A stretch of 64,000 bases of DNA from Ifrita kowaldi (lineage: Eukaryota > Chordata > Aves > Passeriformes > Cinclosomatidae), in the NCBI GenBank assembly GCA_013398055.1, contig VZRS01002789.1:624271-688270 (forward strand). Reading direction: 5' to 3'. This document shows positions 11,014 to 24,335 of this stretch, one piece after another. Each line of letters begins with the position of its first letter. Within the stretch, counting starts at the first letter, position 1. The notes below the pieces were generated by a model. It was not told the origin of the DNA, did no database searches, and saw only the letters and a program-made list of their open reading frames with translations. Position numbers and translations under genes: made by a program.

Positions 11014-13789
11014 GTGCTATATTTATTTATTAAAGATCGCTCAAGTCTAATGTGTCAAGTATAGATTCTATACATGTGGGAAATGCTAAAGAAAGATTTT
11101 TTTTCTGGCAGATGTCTTAGTAGCTAATACATTTCTCCTCTTCAGTACTGATTATATATTATCCAGGACACTGGATATTTCAAATCTGTCGAGGTTTAAA
11201 GGCTAATGTTTTCCAACTGAGGAGTGAGGAGGGAAGTTCATTTAGAGCAATGTCATTTATAAAATTGAGCTTTGACTGTTAAATTCCCAGGTTAAATATA
11301 AAATAGATTACCTTTTTCTTTTTCTTCCCCACTCTCAGCCTTAAGCTGACAAATTTAGAAATTTCAAAGTCTAAATCAGCACTGCTTTCTTAAAGTATTC
11401 CTGAATAATTGTCAGTGACACCTCTTTTCTGCAACTTTTCTTCACTTTCTGTACCCAGTCTTGTACCATGAGTGCCATGCAAGCACCCGATGTACAGATA
11501 TCTCAGGAAGAGCAGACCGTCAACATGGATTTGTAGGACGCAAGGTTGTTGCTGTTCCTCAGCCCACTTTCACTCAACTGCAGCAGTGGGTGAAGGTCAG
11601 AGGATCTGATCTGTAAAACCTGGGCAAACAGCACTGCTGTGTTTAATCAGAACAAATCTTTGTGCAGATGTTCAACCTCTACGTAGATATGGGGAAGAGG
11701 ATGGTGTTGTTAGAGCTTGTAGCATTAATATCACAGTCTCAAGGAGCACTGAATGGTATTTCAAAATAGTTACTTCTTAGGTAGTGAAGATGATCCTTTA
11801 CCCATAACTTTAAATATTTAGTAGCATACAGAGGAAGTCAGTCTTGCTGGTTTAAAACCTGCAGAAGATGCTAGAAATTCTTGCTTTCAGATGATCACTG
11901 CAGCAGGCTTTTGGTTCATGCTTTGTGGGTTTCCATTGAATGTAGGATTACAGCACAGCTGTGATGTGCTGCTGAGCAGAAACTGTCAAACACCTGAACA
12001 CAGAATTGCTCTTCAAATTCAGCCCTCACTGATACATGAAACACAACTGCTTGTGTTCACACTAACCTATTTATTTCTGAACCTTGCACAGCACCTCACC
12101 AGTTTTGAATGTGCACAGAACTTTCATATAGAAGGAGACTCTCCTTTGGAATAAATCAAATGGCAAATTAACTCTGCCTGGGGAACCCCTTGCCACACAG
12201 AAGATTGCTGAAGCCCCACCTCTTCAGGAAGCGTAGACTCCTTATTGTCCTTTGCCTGATGTGATGATAATTATATACCTGTCACCCTACCTACTTCTTT
12301 TAGCATGCAACATTCACATTTTCTGCAACAACCTACCACTTAGTTCTCTTCCACTTTTTAAATAGTGCTGACTGGTAGTTTTTAATTAAGCCTTGACAGT
12401 TGAAATTTGCATTCAAAAAAGCAGATGAAGGTGCTGGCATTGGATTTTCTAATATTTTGGAATGGATTTAGATTGTGTATTATTTTATCATGCAGAGCAT
12501 TCTACTTGCACACAACCCTGCATGCATGCACACATGCTTACCAGGACCTTCCAGGTTCTACAGACACTGTGTGCAAGGTTTAAGGCTGCTTCCCTGAAAG
12601 CATTGTAAATTGGCATTTCATGCTTTAATGCTTTGTTAATGGAGTATAAACAAGCATGCTGAGTGATTTCTGTTGCTCTGAGAAGAACATTGTTCTTGTC
12701 TGGTTCATTATTTGTTTGTACATGCCAGCTCACAAAATTGCTGTGAGTAGATGGACAAACAACTAAGAGAAGTTTTATCAGTTTCGGGATTTTGGGGAGA
12801 AATGACCCAGGGAAAGACCCAAACAATGGAACACTACAACACTTAAAGAGCTACAGTATACTTTTCACTTTTCTTTAAGAGGCTCTCAGTCCCACTAGAA
12901 GTTCTTGACTTGACATGCATTTAGCTAAACAAATTTTCCCTTTGTATCCATTGACTTCAATAGATTTTGTGCTTGACAGTGGTATAAGTCAAGTCATTTT
13001 TGATTAGGTTCTAAAAGCTAAAGCTTCAAATCTGCTCCAATTAATGCTTCTTTTGATGAAATGATGCATATGTTGTGCTTCAAGCTAGGCTTCCAGCTTT
13101 TTAAGGATTTTCTATACAATTCCACTGATAATTAGTCACTGCAGGTATCTGTAGAGCTAAACACCTTTTGCTGCCTTTATGACCAGTAATAGCAGAAAAA
13201 TGCAATTATGATAGAATAACAAGGATGGAGCTTACAAAGTCACCTCTTCTGTCTTAGCATGAGCTGTAAAGTTAAAGAGCATATACCTGATCAAATTTCT
13301 GGGCTGAGAGATACTTTTGAGAAAATGTAGATGACAAGTTCATAGATTGTATTTCTGAAATTTCTCTTTTTTAACTTATGACCTATGGATTCACCTTCTT
13401 TTTCATTAATTATTTCTTATGGGTCCTGTATGACATCTGAAGCACAACAACAACAGTATGGCTGTGAGATGGCAGCTGAGGTCACACATCCAAACCAAGG
13501 AACAACTACTGGAGACCTGTAAAAAAATACCACAGACAAAAGCCTAGAAAAAATTTTCACCCTTTATATCACAAGCCTTATTTAAATTCTTTATATTAAT
13601 AGTATCTTTGGGTCAAAATCCAGCATAATTTCTACTGTACTGCTTTTACAGCACTAAATAATGTTGATTGGATCTTTTTCTTTTAAAAATTAAAAGAACA
13701 ATAGTCCAGTTTATGTCTGGTCACTGAAAGATGATTTCATCACAGCAAAAATGATGTAAATAAAATAATTTTTAAAAAATTAATTTAGA
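11014..13789. other. Unique AT-rich sequence, no gene seen
   Basis: No repeat family is recognised. One minus-strand stretch (12542-12740) is open in frame and lies between a plausible splice acceptor and a GTAAGC donor. It is discussed as a finding and not called as a gene. The remainder is AT-rich and featureless to my reading. Confidence 0.65.
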
Positions 13790-14493
13790 TGCTGCTGTCA
13801 GGTGCCAAAGCAGAGATTTCCTTGCAGCCAGTTCTGAAGACTATGCTGATGCAAGTCATCCCCCTGAAGCACATGGAGGACCATGCTGGAGCATATACTC
13901 ATGCTGCAGCCCATGGAAGGACCCAAGCAGGAGCAGGGGGATGTGTCCTGAAGGAAGCTGCAGTCCATGGAGATTTCACATCGGAACAGGCTCCTGGTAG
14001 GAGCTGCTGTCTGTCTAGAGAAGCAGGTTTTCTGGCAAGGCCTGTGACCCCATGGGGCACTCACATTGGAACAGTCTGTTTCTGAAGGACTATGCCCAGT
14101 GGGAACACTGGAGCAGTTCGTGGAGGACTGTGTCTTATGGAAAGGACCCCATGATGGGGCAGAGAAGGAATGTGAGGAGGAAGGAGACAGAGAGATGAAG
14201 TGTTATGAACCAACCTAAACCTCCATTCTCTTTGCACTGCTTGAAGGGGAGCAGATAGAAGATTCAGGAGTGAAATTCAGCCTGTGAAGAAGTTGTTTAT
14301 AGTACTGTTTGTTTTTATTTCTCATCATCCAAGTCTCTTATTAATTGGCAATCAAATGAATTAATTTCCCTGAGCTGAATCAGTGTCATCTGTGCTGGTA
14401 ATTGTTGAGCAATGCTCCTGTCTTTATCTTGACCCATAAACTTTTCACCATGTTTTCCCCCACCATGTAGATGAACAGAGCGGCTGAGAGAGA
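13790..14493 (+). mobile_element. Large GC-rich avian LTR, copy 3 (decayed, truncated)
   Basis: The block order matches copies 1 and 2. GCAGAGATTTCCTTGCAGCC comes near 13809, CATGGAGGACCATGCTGGAGC near 13871, GCAGGTTTTCTGGCAAGGCCTGTGACC near 14022, and the AT-rich tail from about 14300. The 5' several hundred bases, including the TATA region, are missing, and the last roughly 45 bases at the 3' end are also lost. The polyadenylation signal seen in copies 1 and 2 is mutated here (AATCAAA near 14349). It is visibly more diverged than the others and is therefore probably the oldest of the three. The 98-codon frame at 13789-14085 is a by-product. Confidence 0.75.
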
Positions 14494-17400
14494 ACTTAAC
14501 AATTATTTTTCTGACCTAATAATTTTGAGCTTTGTCTTTGAGAAAGATTAAGTAAATATTCTGCAATTCAACTATCTTTTTATGTTTATAATTCCTTTTG
14601 TCTTCATTAGGACGCACAGCATGAAGGAAAAACAGTCTAGATGAAGGTGTCCTAGAGACTGGACTGCCTTGGATGCCATTACAATCCCATTACTTCGTGC
14701 TGACTTAACACTCAGAGCAGATGACTGAGTTATAATAGAGTGTCCAGCTTTAGTCACAATTCATCCAAAGACAAGTTTGACTTTGGCTTGGAAACCTAGA
14801 AGTCAGATTTAAATCTCAGATGGCCTCTGTTCTGGCTGGATAGGATGGCCTTCCTAATTCACAGGAGTGAAAAAACCTCTTTCCAAAGCAGAAGTAAAAT
14901 TTGAAATGGAAGAAGGGGATATAAAACCAATCCTGTTTAATATGCAGGCAGCACAGACGGTGCAGAAGGCTGCAGTGAGCCAAGATGAATTAGCCTCCCC
15001 TAGCTTATAAAAATAAAATAAATGGCACCTTTCAAACAAATCCTTCTGTGAAACAGAACCAGCCTTTGCAATGAAAATGCTGCCAAAAGCTTTCTCTTGG
15101 AGAAGCCTAGAGTTCGTCAGGCCTTAAGCAACAATACTCTTCAGGTTATCTGATTCACTGTATTCCTGGGTAATAGCAGAACCACTGACAACAATAAAGT
15201 AAGCACAGCAAGATGGTCATACAATTTTTGACAGGGCACCCATGCTTCAACCATGCAGCAAAATGAGAAAGAGGTAACCACCATACCAGGAAGGAGCCTG
15301 GGAGGGGAGAAGCCGTAGGAGAGAAGACTGTACCAGGTCTTGCGTGGTCTTCTTCACATAGCTTTTGAGAGTCAGACACTCATTTCCTCCAGCTGAACAT
15401 GTAAGACTTGACTGCTAGCTATAACATTTCAGCTGGATAATCTTTTAGATCTTTTGGAACCAAGACCCAACACATAAAGTGGGCATTGTGAGATTAGGGT
15501 CTCTTCAATAAGTTGCCTTGGTTGGGGAAAGCAAGGGCTTTTAGAAGGTAAGTCTTAACAAAGGTATTTCTCATCAGTCTTTTCTATCCTGTATTACCTG
15601 AGACACCTCTGAGTTCATCTATGTTTGGGTTCATGTTTGAGACTCAACCCTGTGTGTTCACAGCCCCTTCTATTCTTCTACTCTTTCCCTTCATGTTTAA
15701 TACGTAATTGCCCATCTTGTCTGCTGAGTCTAGGGGTCATGAAGAACAAGATGGGAACTACATCTGACAGAAAGAGCATCAAGGTTCCTCTTTGCAAATA
15801 ACCAGAACTGTCAGATGGAATCGAGCTGTCAGTTGGAATTGTTGCCTAAGATTCAAGAAGACAAAAGTTAGAGATGTTGTGTCTTCTGTGGAGATATTTC
15901 TCTTTTTTAATAATACATATCTGCGTTTCTGGGTCAAGAGTGAAGTGCTGAGACTCCTGGGTGCAGCCACTGTTTGGAGTCATTGGGACAATCAGCACCT
16001 CATGCCTATGACTGGAGTGAGCTTCTGAAGACTTGCTGAGAACCTTTGATGGAAGTAAAACCTCTGAAAAAACTTTATTGCTGTTGACAGCTGATAGGAA
16101 GTGACTAAAGTAGACTTTTGAGGACAGCTGAGCTGGTAAGATTACTCTTTTGATCCCTCAGGGCCTTAAACCCCTAGACACCAAACAGTAAAGATCATAA
16201 GGAACTGTGTGGGGAATAAAAATAGTAAAATACTTGGGATGAGATTAGTAAAACCAGAGGGGCTTAAGTGTATTTGTCTGGAGAGGAGGAGACTAAATGA
16301 AGGGTGGATATTTAGATTAAGAAGATCACAGGGACTAAAAAGTTTCTTCTCTTTACTATGTTACATATCAAAAAGACAATAGGAGAGATGATTAAATGAA
16401 AGGGCAGTCCATGTGAAAGAAACAGAGAATAAGAACTATATGCAGCCTACAGTATCCTTCTAGAATTTACTCCCACATGAAATCTTTAAGTCACCTCTAT
16501 GCCCTGATTTCTTAAGGAAGTGAGATAAATTGCTACTTAATAATGATATGCAGTATCAAGAAATTTAATATAATAAAATAGATAACAAAAGGTCATATTT
16601 CAAGATATAAACACCTCAGCCATGATGGCCAGTTAAAGGAATGTTATTTATCCCTACACCTGATGTGTTATTCCATAGTAGCTTAGATATCTTACTAGAG
16701 AACCTTTCTTCTTTTAAAGCCAAAAGTTCACCATTGTCAGAAACGTGATATGGGTCTAGACAGACCAATGGCTTAACCTGGCATGACAGTTTTTAGGAAC
16801 CAGTGCCTGATCTCTATGAATGTAAGAAATGCACACAGCAGGAAGGCTTAGAGCTGGCTTCTCCTATAAAAGCTGCGGTATGGTGGAGAAAAACAGAAAT
16901 AGGTACAAGTGGGTGTAACTTCACTGAAGTCTATTTCCAGGTGCTGAGGATCTAACCTGTTATATTTCAAATACCATCGTGGGTTTTTATTCCGCATGTA
17001 TTCTTTACCTGTCGAACATGCATAATGGTGGGATAATTTATTTTGTAAATGTGACAATCAATGTCTTCTCCACATTTTGTAGAGGATTAAAAGCAGGAGC
17101 TGGAGGCACCAGCATCATTGTCAGATTTCCCAACAAATCAGTCAGAGATGGCAGCACTCTCAATTGACATAGCTCAGCTTTTAGATTCATCCTCCACATG
17201 CAATATTGAAAATGCTTGTAGCATCCTCAGCAGGTGACATATCACTGTTCAGTCCCAGGTTATAATTAAAGCTCCTTGTTTATCTGGGAAATGTGAAAAC
17301 AATAAGTAAAAATAAAACCCTATACAAAGGTCGTCTTCTGAACTTCTAGTAAATTGGAAGACTTCCGGTAAACCATATTAACAAAAAAATGCCTTTCCCA

Positions 17401-20065
17401 TCAGTAAAGTTGCTTGTGGTAGTTCTAGGGATAACCTAAGTACTAACACGGTTAAAAAGGAGATAATTAACTTAATGGAAGAGCTTTGCTTCTCAGAGTT
17501 AGATGGTGAAAACTATTACAGTCTTTCATGAAAACACTATATATGTATTGGTCTAGGACTGAAATTCTAGGGTACCTTGAAGAAGATTAATTGAAAAAAC
17601 ATACATTTGAGTTTCATAGGAAAAAAAATACATAATGAAAAATATTTTAAAACTTAAAAGAAAAACCCCCATTCACTTGGATTTACAATTCTTTATTTCT
17701 GCTTAAGGTAACCATTGGCATATTTATTTCACAGCTTTTTCTCCATTCTCTTTTATTTGACTTTTTTTCTTAGAAAGGCAAGAGACTGTTTAAAAATATT
17801 TTTCCCCCACTTATTTTAACAACTTTACATTGGTTTTATTTTGGTTTTCAATATGAAATTAAGGAAAATGCAAAATTCTTTGTTATGGTTCAGAGGACTA
17901 AAAAGTGAAAATTAAAATGTAATTAATTTTTATAAAGATTTTTTCATTCAGTTTGTGGTTTTGGCATGGAAGAAATATTTTGATGAGGATTTGCACGTCA
18001 GTTCTCCACAACACTTTCTGGGAAACATACCATCTTTCCCAGAGGCCTGGGTATCTGAAAATTAAGGATAATTCCAATCCTTAGTTGCTTTGAGCAAGAC
18101 ACAATAAGCATACTCGCTAAATCATAATGTAGGAACAGTAATCTTGGAATCAAAAGGAGATGTGGATTAGAATGCAGATGAGATCAATTTACCAATGTAT
18201 TGATCTCACTGGTTATTCTGAAGTGAAACATCAATAATGGATGAGGTTTCATGCATCCTTAGAGTGAACCTATTACCAGTATTGACAGGAATAGCTCAGG
18301 GTCTTGTAGTTCAGGCCCACCCTCTTGCAGCTGGGGCAAACAACTGCTATGGCTGCTTTGATAACGATTTTTGAGAGAACAAGGTAATCAGCCAGAAGTA
18401 AAATCAGTTCACCCAGGGGAAACCACAGCCTCTTGTCCACTTCTACCGACCTGGGGAAGGAAACTGATTTCACGCGTGAATGACTCTTCCTCTGTTTTCT
18501 CATAGACTGAAAGAACACTGCTTCTAATCCTCAGTGGAAGGGGAGATCTCCTTAAATGCATTAACTGTGGATAGTAGCCTTTGGCTGATTCCCAGTACAT
18601 TCATTTTGCTCTCCTGCAGGATGGTCACAACTGCACCTCATCTAAACCTTTATATTCTCTGGCAGAAATTCCCATGCAGGCATGGAAAAGGCTGCCAGGA
18701 GAATCTCAAATTCATTGCCAGTTTACACATTGACTTTATGAGTTCCCTGATGCTTTCTCATCACCCACAAACAAGTCAAAACTGAAATAAATTTAAGAAC
18801 TGAAGGCAAGGTGTAATGTCCAGATCTATAACAGGCTATATCATTGCCAACTCTCAAAATGCTTATAAAGAGATTCAGAATTATCAGCACCATTTTAGAT
18901 GTTGAGAAACTGAAATATGAGGATGTGATTTGCACAAATTCAGCTCATACGGAAAGCAGTCTCACATTTCCTGAGTCCTGGTCCACTTATGCTGAAATTA
19001 ATTTAGAAAATCCCAGAAATATTCAGATTTGGAGTCCCAAATTGTGAATTAATAACAAGAGAGGAGGAAAAAATAGGATAAAAACTAGTAGCACTGAAGG
19101 AAACTTCCTAATACATAAGGAAGCCAGTTTGTTAGAAAGGAAAGGTCAAGATGCTTCCTCACCCACTGAATTAAGATATTAGATTCACCTCGGTATACTG
19201 GAGCCATTGGCTACCAGCTGCATTTGACAGTAAATCAGGCAAGCTCCACTGATTTATAGCATACACTCAGTAGTGATCTCCATTCCCCTCCAAGACCCCC
19301 CAAAAATGGCTGTGCTGACAAAGAAAGCCGGCTGTGGAGAGACCATGGAGGGAGAGTGAAGGAGAGCGTCTGAAAGTTCAGATTTGATCCACCCTGCCAG
19401 AGGACCATCTATAGTGACAAGCAAGAATCCAAATTGCCCAGAAAACACCGGAAAGAATTAGTGGGAATGAGTACTAGCTTAGTCCAGTCATTGTCTTCTC
19501 TAGTCTGGACCATGAAGCAAACTTTTCTCCACCATGAAGCAAATTTTGGGTGTTTTTTCTGCCTCCCATTGCTGTATGTGTATCCCGCTGGTGATTATTG
19601 ACTGCCCTTTGAAAACAGAGAGGCACCCGAGCAATGCATATACAGCCTGATGCTCAGAACAGCTGATGCTTTCTAACAGTAAGTCCAAGTTAATAAACTG
19701 TTCTGGATGATGGGACTTGCTCACCCAACACCTTAAAAAGGACTGCTATTTCCTTTGCACAGTTTCACTGCAAATTCGGTGTTACCACTCTTAAACACAT
19801 AGGTAAATGTGTTCTGTGCTGAAAATGGCACTGGCGTCCTGATGGACCCCATGCTAAGCATGAATCAGGAGCATGTCTTGATAGATGTGAAAGGTCCCAA
19901 CATACTGGACTACATTACTATGAGGGTGGCCACTGGACTGAAGGCAATGATGATTTTTCTTCTATTCAGCACTTTCTGTGCTACATCGAGAAAACTCCAT
20001 CCAGTTTTCAGCTCTTCAGTCCAAACAAGATGTTTGCAAACAGGAGATAGTTCAGGGGAGGGCAC
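14494..20065. other. Unique AT-rich sequence, no gene seen
   Basis: No repeat family or coding pattern is recognised over about 5.5 kb. Open frames are short (up to about 80 codons wholly inside the stretch) and unlike any family I know. Confidence 0.65.
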
Positions 20066-20318
20066 TGAGATGGTGAGGACTGAAGTGCATGTCCTGTGCA
20101 GAGAGGCTCAGGAAGCTGGGCTTGGTCAGCCTGGAGCTGAGAAGGCTTTGGGGGAACCCACTGTTTGGAAGAGCTTGGCCGGAAAAATTCTATCCTTGGA
20201 GGTTTTTAGGACCTGGCTGGACAAGCTCTGAGCAACCTGCTCTGCATTGAGCAGATGTTTGACTAAGACATATCCTAAAGTCTCTTCTAACTTGGATAAA
20301 TTGTATTATTCTATCAAA
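20066..20318 (+). mobile_element. CR1 LINE 3' fragment with internal deletion
   Basis: This is the only CR1 fragment on the plus strand. GAGAGGCTCAGGAAGCTGGG, near 20100, corresponds to the end of the CR1 second reading frame (the EERLRELGL-like region). The text then jumps to CTTGGAGGTTTTTAGGACCTGGCTGGACAAG, typical of the last part of the frame, so an internal segment of the usual element is missing. It ends with CTTCTAAC..TATTATTCTATC, the decayed ATTCTATG-type 3' terminal repeat. The open frame ending at 20231 borrows its last 40 or so residues from this element. Confidence 0.8.
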
Positions 20319-23300
20319 CAAAATGATGCTCTAATAGGTGAGGCTCAGTGTGTATGACGGCTGGACTCAGTGGCCAGCTCTGCCACAGCTTTCTTGTGCA
20401 GACAAGTTATTTGATCAGTGATCCTAAATGACATTTGAACATCTAACTCTTCTTGCTCTCCTCCTTCAGGAGGAGTCAGGTGTGTATGTAAGAGTTAGAA
20501 ACCTATGTATATTTGTGGAACTATTTGTTCCATTCCATAGAGTTCTAAAGTTGAAATGACAAACTACTCCAGAAGATCATTGTGATGGTAAATTGATTGA
20601 TATTTTTATTACAGGGATGAAAAAGTCAAAGGATGTTGATAATAACAGTAAAGTTCAATAAGTGTTGCTGTGATGCAGGGTTGCTGATAAATAAATAAAT
20701 CAGGTAGCGTATAATTAAAATGTAAAGAAAAGTCCCAGGCCTTCAGTGTGTCTACATCTCAGGTCATAGACCATCAAGCAAATAAAACACCCACTAGATT
20801 TTCCATATTTTGGGTCAATACCCACCCAAATGTGTTTCAAGGTGAAGAAGAATTAGCAGCTATTGCTCATTATCAGGAAGGCCTGAAAAAACTGATTTCA
20901 GGGGAAAAGAAAGCAATCCCTGAATTACAGTTAAGCCAGACCAGCCTTGAAAGTTGAGAAGTTGAGACATCGAACCTGTTTGTCTGACAGAGAGAAAAAC
21001 AGGCGATAAAGCACAGAAGTTAAGACCAGAAATGTGAAATATGCTCAGCATTTTGAACTTCAGTTTGAAGCCAAATTCCCAGTAAACACTGCAGCAATTT
21101 CTGTATTTAGTTCTGAGTGTTGCTTTGCTCTTTTTCATTATCTAGCCCAGCTTTGCAGTGTGCACCTCTCATTTCACCACACAGAGCTAAGCCCTGGCAT
21201 CTTGGGACAGAGCAGACAGAAGAGAGTCTTCTCAGAAAACATCATCTTCTCTGCAGCCCCTCAAAATGTCCCAGTGCTCTTCCCTGTCACCTTTTCTGGT
21301 TTAAAAATGACTGGGAAAACTCGGTGTGTTTTCTCATTGCCAAGGGAACTTGATGTCTAAGTTGTTTGGACCTGACACACTGGACTCCCCGTTAATATTT
21401 ATAGATCTTAAAGAGGATCCAAATTTTACACCAGAAATATGCTTCAGACAAAATAATTCTGAGCATGGGTCATATAGCTCATGCCTTACATTTATGTTTG
21501 TTTAGGTTTTGGGGTTTTTTTAAAACAAATCATACAATTGCAGTTCCTATAGGCAAGTGACTGATTAATAGGGTCGGCAAATTGACAAGCCTTCACAACA
21601 ATTATAGACAGGACAGGAGTTGCTAAAAGACCAAGTTTTCCAGTATAGCCTCTTCTTTTTAAGTTAGGGCAAGGTTGCCCTCATTTATTCCTGAAAGTTC
21701 CTTGACATGGATTAAGTTGTCCACCATGTTTATATAATTTTCCTAGCTGGATATTTCTGACCATTGTGCCAAAAGGCAGGTATCTTTGTTTTTATTTCTA
21801 GCCTTATTTCTCAGTAATGCCTTTCCTACAGTGTTAAGTCCTTCCCTGGCTATTCACCAATGCTAGAGTGATCATTTCCATACATGGAAAAGCTTTAACT
21901 ACAGAAGAGTCAGTAGCACATTCTCAGATTTTCTACCTTTTCTGCTTGCCTTTAGATAAACCGGAACTTGGTTTTCCTATGCCTAGAGTTAAAAGTTTAA
22001 ACATCCTCATCTCTTCTCAACAGCAAACTTGAAGTGGTAGGTACTTCTGAAAGAGAGACCAGATGTTTTTGAACACATCTGTGAAGAATCAGCATTTGTC
22101 TGTGAATTCTGCATGCACAACAATTTGTTCCACAAAGCCATCTCAGCTGAATTTCCTAGAAGAGTAGCCTGTAAAATAGATGAACTCATATATCTTCTTA
22201 GGTGTGATGTCTTTTTTTTGGCAGGAGAAGCAGACTCTCCTTTAACCGCAAGGTAAGATACTGCTTGAACTCAAGTCTGGCTATTTTTCATTATGATCCT
22301 AGTTACAGTAGTAAAAGCCTTCATGGTATTTTTTAAGAGCCATGACAAAAATAAGGGAGACCATATTTTTACTTAGTTCAACCTGTGCAGTCTTAATTAT
22401 GTTTAATTTTAACTTTTAATTTATTGTGTTTTCTCACATATAAACAAGAATATTTAAAGCTACAGGAGTTAAGAAAGAAAAAAAACCAAAACGTGGGAGC
22501 ATGTGGCTGTCATTTGGTCCAGAAGATATCTGAGGTTTTTTTCACTGTAAGTAACTTCAAATGTTAAAAATGGGTTATTTTCCATGCCATGTGGAAAAGT
22601 GAAAAACATAATTGCAGGACCTTCTACACAGTTTTAGATAGCAAGACTCACTCTGCAGACCATATCACTCCAAATGAAAAGCTGCCATCTCTCTGTGCTT
22701 TCTGATTTGAGCGCCAAACTGAATATCAAGAGGCACAGGCAACTATGTCTAGAATTAAACTTCTTTCACGCTTTGCATCATGAGACTTTGTATTCTAACT
22801 GCCAAGTTTTAGCACTACGGGCTTAAATCTTCATGTTGAGATTCTGCCACAGGATAAATAATTTTGAATTTTTAACCAAAATAGGCAAGCTATATCCAAG
22901 TGCAAAGTATATTTTCCCCTTAATAAAAAGAATTAAAAAGTGCATTTATCCTGTGACCACTTCACACACTTCCAGAACTTGGACTTAATGCATCAAGAAC
23001 CTGAAATTTTGCAGGGACGGGAAGGAAAGCCCCAGTACTAGAGACGTAGATATGGTTTATTCTACTTAAAATGAAAAGCAAGAAACTGGCAAGCAAACTG
23101 CCCTAGGTTTCTGCCTCCGAAAGAATTCCAGACTGGGTTTTGGTTCCAGACTGAGTTTGGCAGATGCATTCTCCACAGGCTGTAACTCCCCTGACCAGGT
23201 TCCCACTGCTTCCAGCTTCTTCCTGCCATTAGGTTTTCCACACACTGGACATGGCCCTCCTGTGGGAGCTGAGTAAGAACTATTCAAGCAGTTTTTTTTC

Positions 23301-23879
23301 TCCTCAGGCAGCACACCATTTTAATGGGGTGTTTTCTAAGGGAAATTAAGAAACTGTATATAATGCAATATACATACTAAAAATGTTGGAACACTTAAAA
23401 GTAAAGAAGTTGTAGAATTAGTACTGGTTTTGCAAATATGCATTCAACCCCAATGTGTAAATGTATCATGGTAAGAGGGATTATTCAGTCATGGTTTCCT
23501 GGGATATTATTCATCTCACTTCATGTTAACTGCCTCAAATATAGATTACAAGTGGAAATATACTTCCTTAATCATCAGCAAGAGATGGCACCACCATGGG
23601 CAACTCATCCCATACCATAATAAATATTGAAGGTATTTATTTGAGTAAATAGGGAAATTGGACACTTCTGAATAGCATTGCATCTAAGAAGTAAGAGGTC
23701 CAGTACTTTCAGCACCATTCAACCTGATGGGAACTGAACTCATGCTGCTCAACAGATCATAGCGTGTTCTAATGTCAAGGGATATCCCAGCCTAAAATGA
23801 ACAGAAAGGAAGATGATTTTTGGAGGCTTATAGAAGGGATTGTAAACTTTCACCTTTCTCCCCAGAGCAGGAATTTTTC
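20319..23879. other. Unique AT-rich sequence, no gene seen
   Basis: No repeat or coding pattern is recognised. Small features are an ATAA run at 20687-20700 and T-rich stretches. Open frames reach at most 108 codons (21034-21360) without recognisable motifs. Confidence 0.65.
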
Positions 23880-24335
23880 CCAGGATCACAGAACGGATAG
23901 GGTTGTAAGGGACCATTGGAGGTAGTCTAGTCCTACCTCCCTGCTCAACCAGGGTCCTCTAGAGCAGATTACTCAGATTTGTGTCCAGATGGCTTTTGAA
24001 TGTCTCCAGGATAGGAGATTCCACAACCTCTCTGGGCAGCCTGTTCCAGTAGCTCAGTCACCCACACAGTAAAGTTCTTCCTTATGTTCAGGCAGAATTT
24101 CCTGTGTTCCAGTTTCTGCCCATGGCTTCTTGTCCTATTGCTTGGCACCACTGACAACAGCCTGGCTCTACTCTCTTGGCATCCACTTTAGATAATTATG
24201 TACCAATGTATATACTTCTATGTCATGTATATAAGATCCCCTCTCAATTTCCTCTCCAGGCTAAACAGACCCCCTCCTTCAGCCTTTCCATGAGAGAGAT
24301 TCTCCAGTGCTCTGATGATGTTTGTAGCCCACTTT
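23880..24335 (-). mobile_element. CR1 LINE 3' fragment
   Basis: This reads as the complement of a CR1 3' end. It begins CAGGATCACAGAACGG..AGGGTTGTAAGGGACC, continues with the block TTCCACAACCTCTCTGGGCAGCCTGTTCCAGTAGCTC and ends near AGAGATTCTCCAGTGCTCTGATGATG. On the minus strand the frame at 23969-24157 contains the CR1 reverse-transcriptase C-terminal pattern (N-x-R-x-R-x-H-G-x-K-L, then LLEQAAQRG). It is 5'-truncated, as is usual for LINE insertions, and moderately diverged. Confidence 0.88.

Noticed and set aside
12180..12310. A slightly GC-richer block resembling an old SINE
   Set aside because: No promoter boxes, tail or match to a family I know could be traced.
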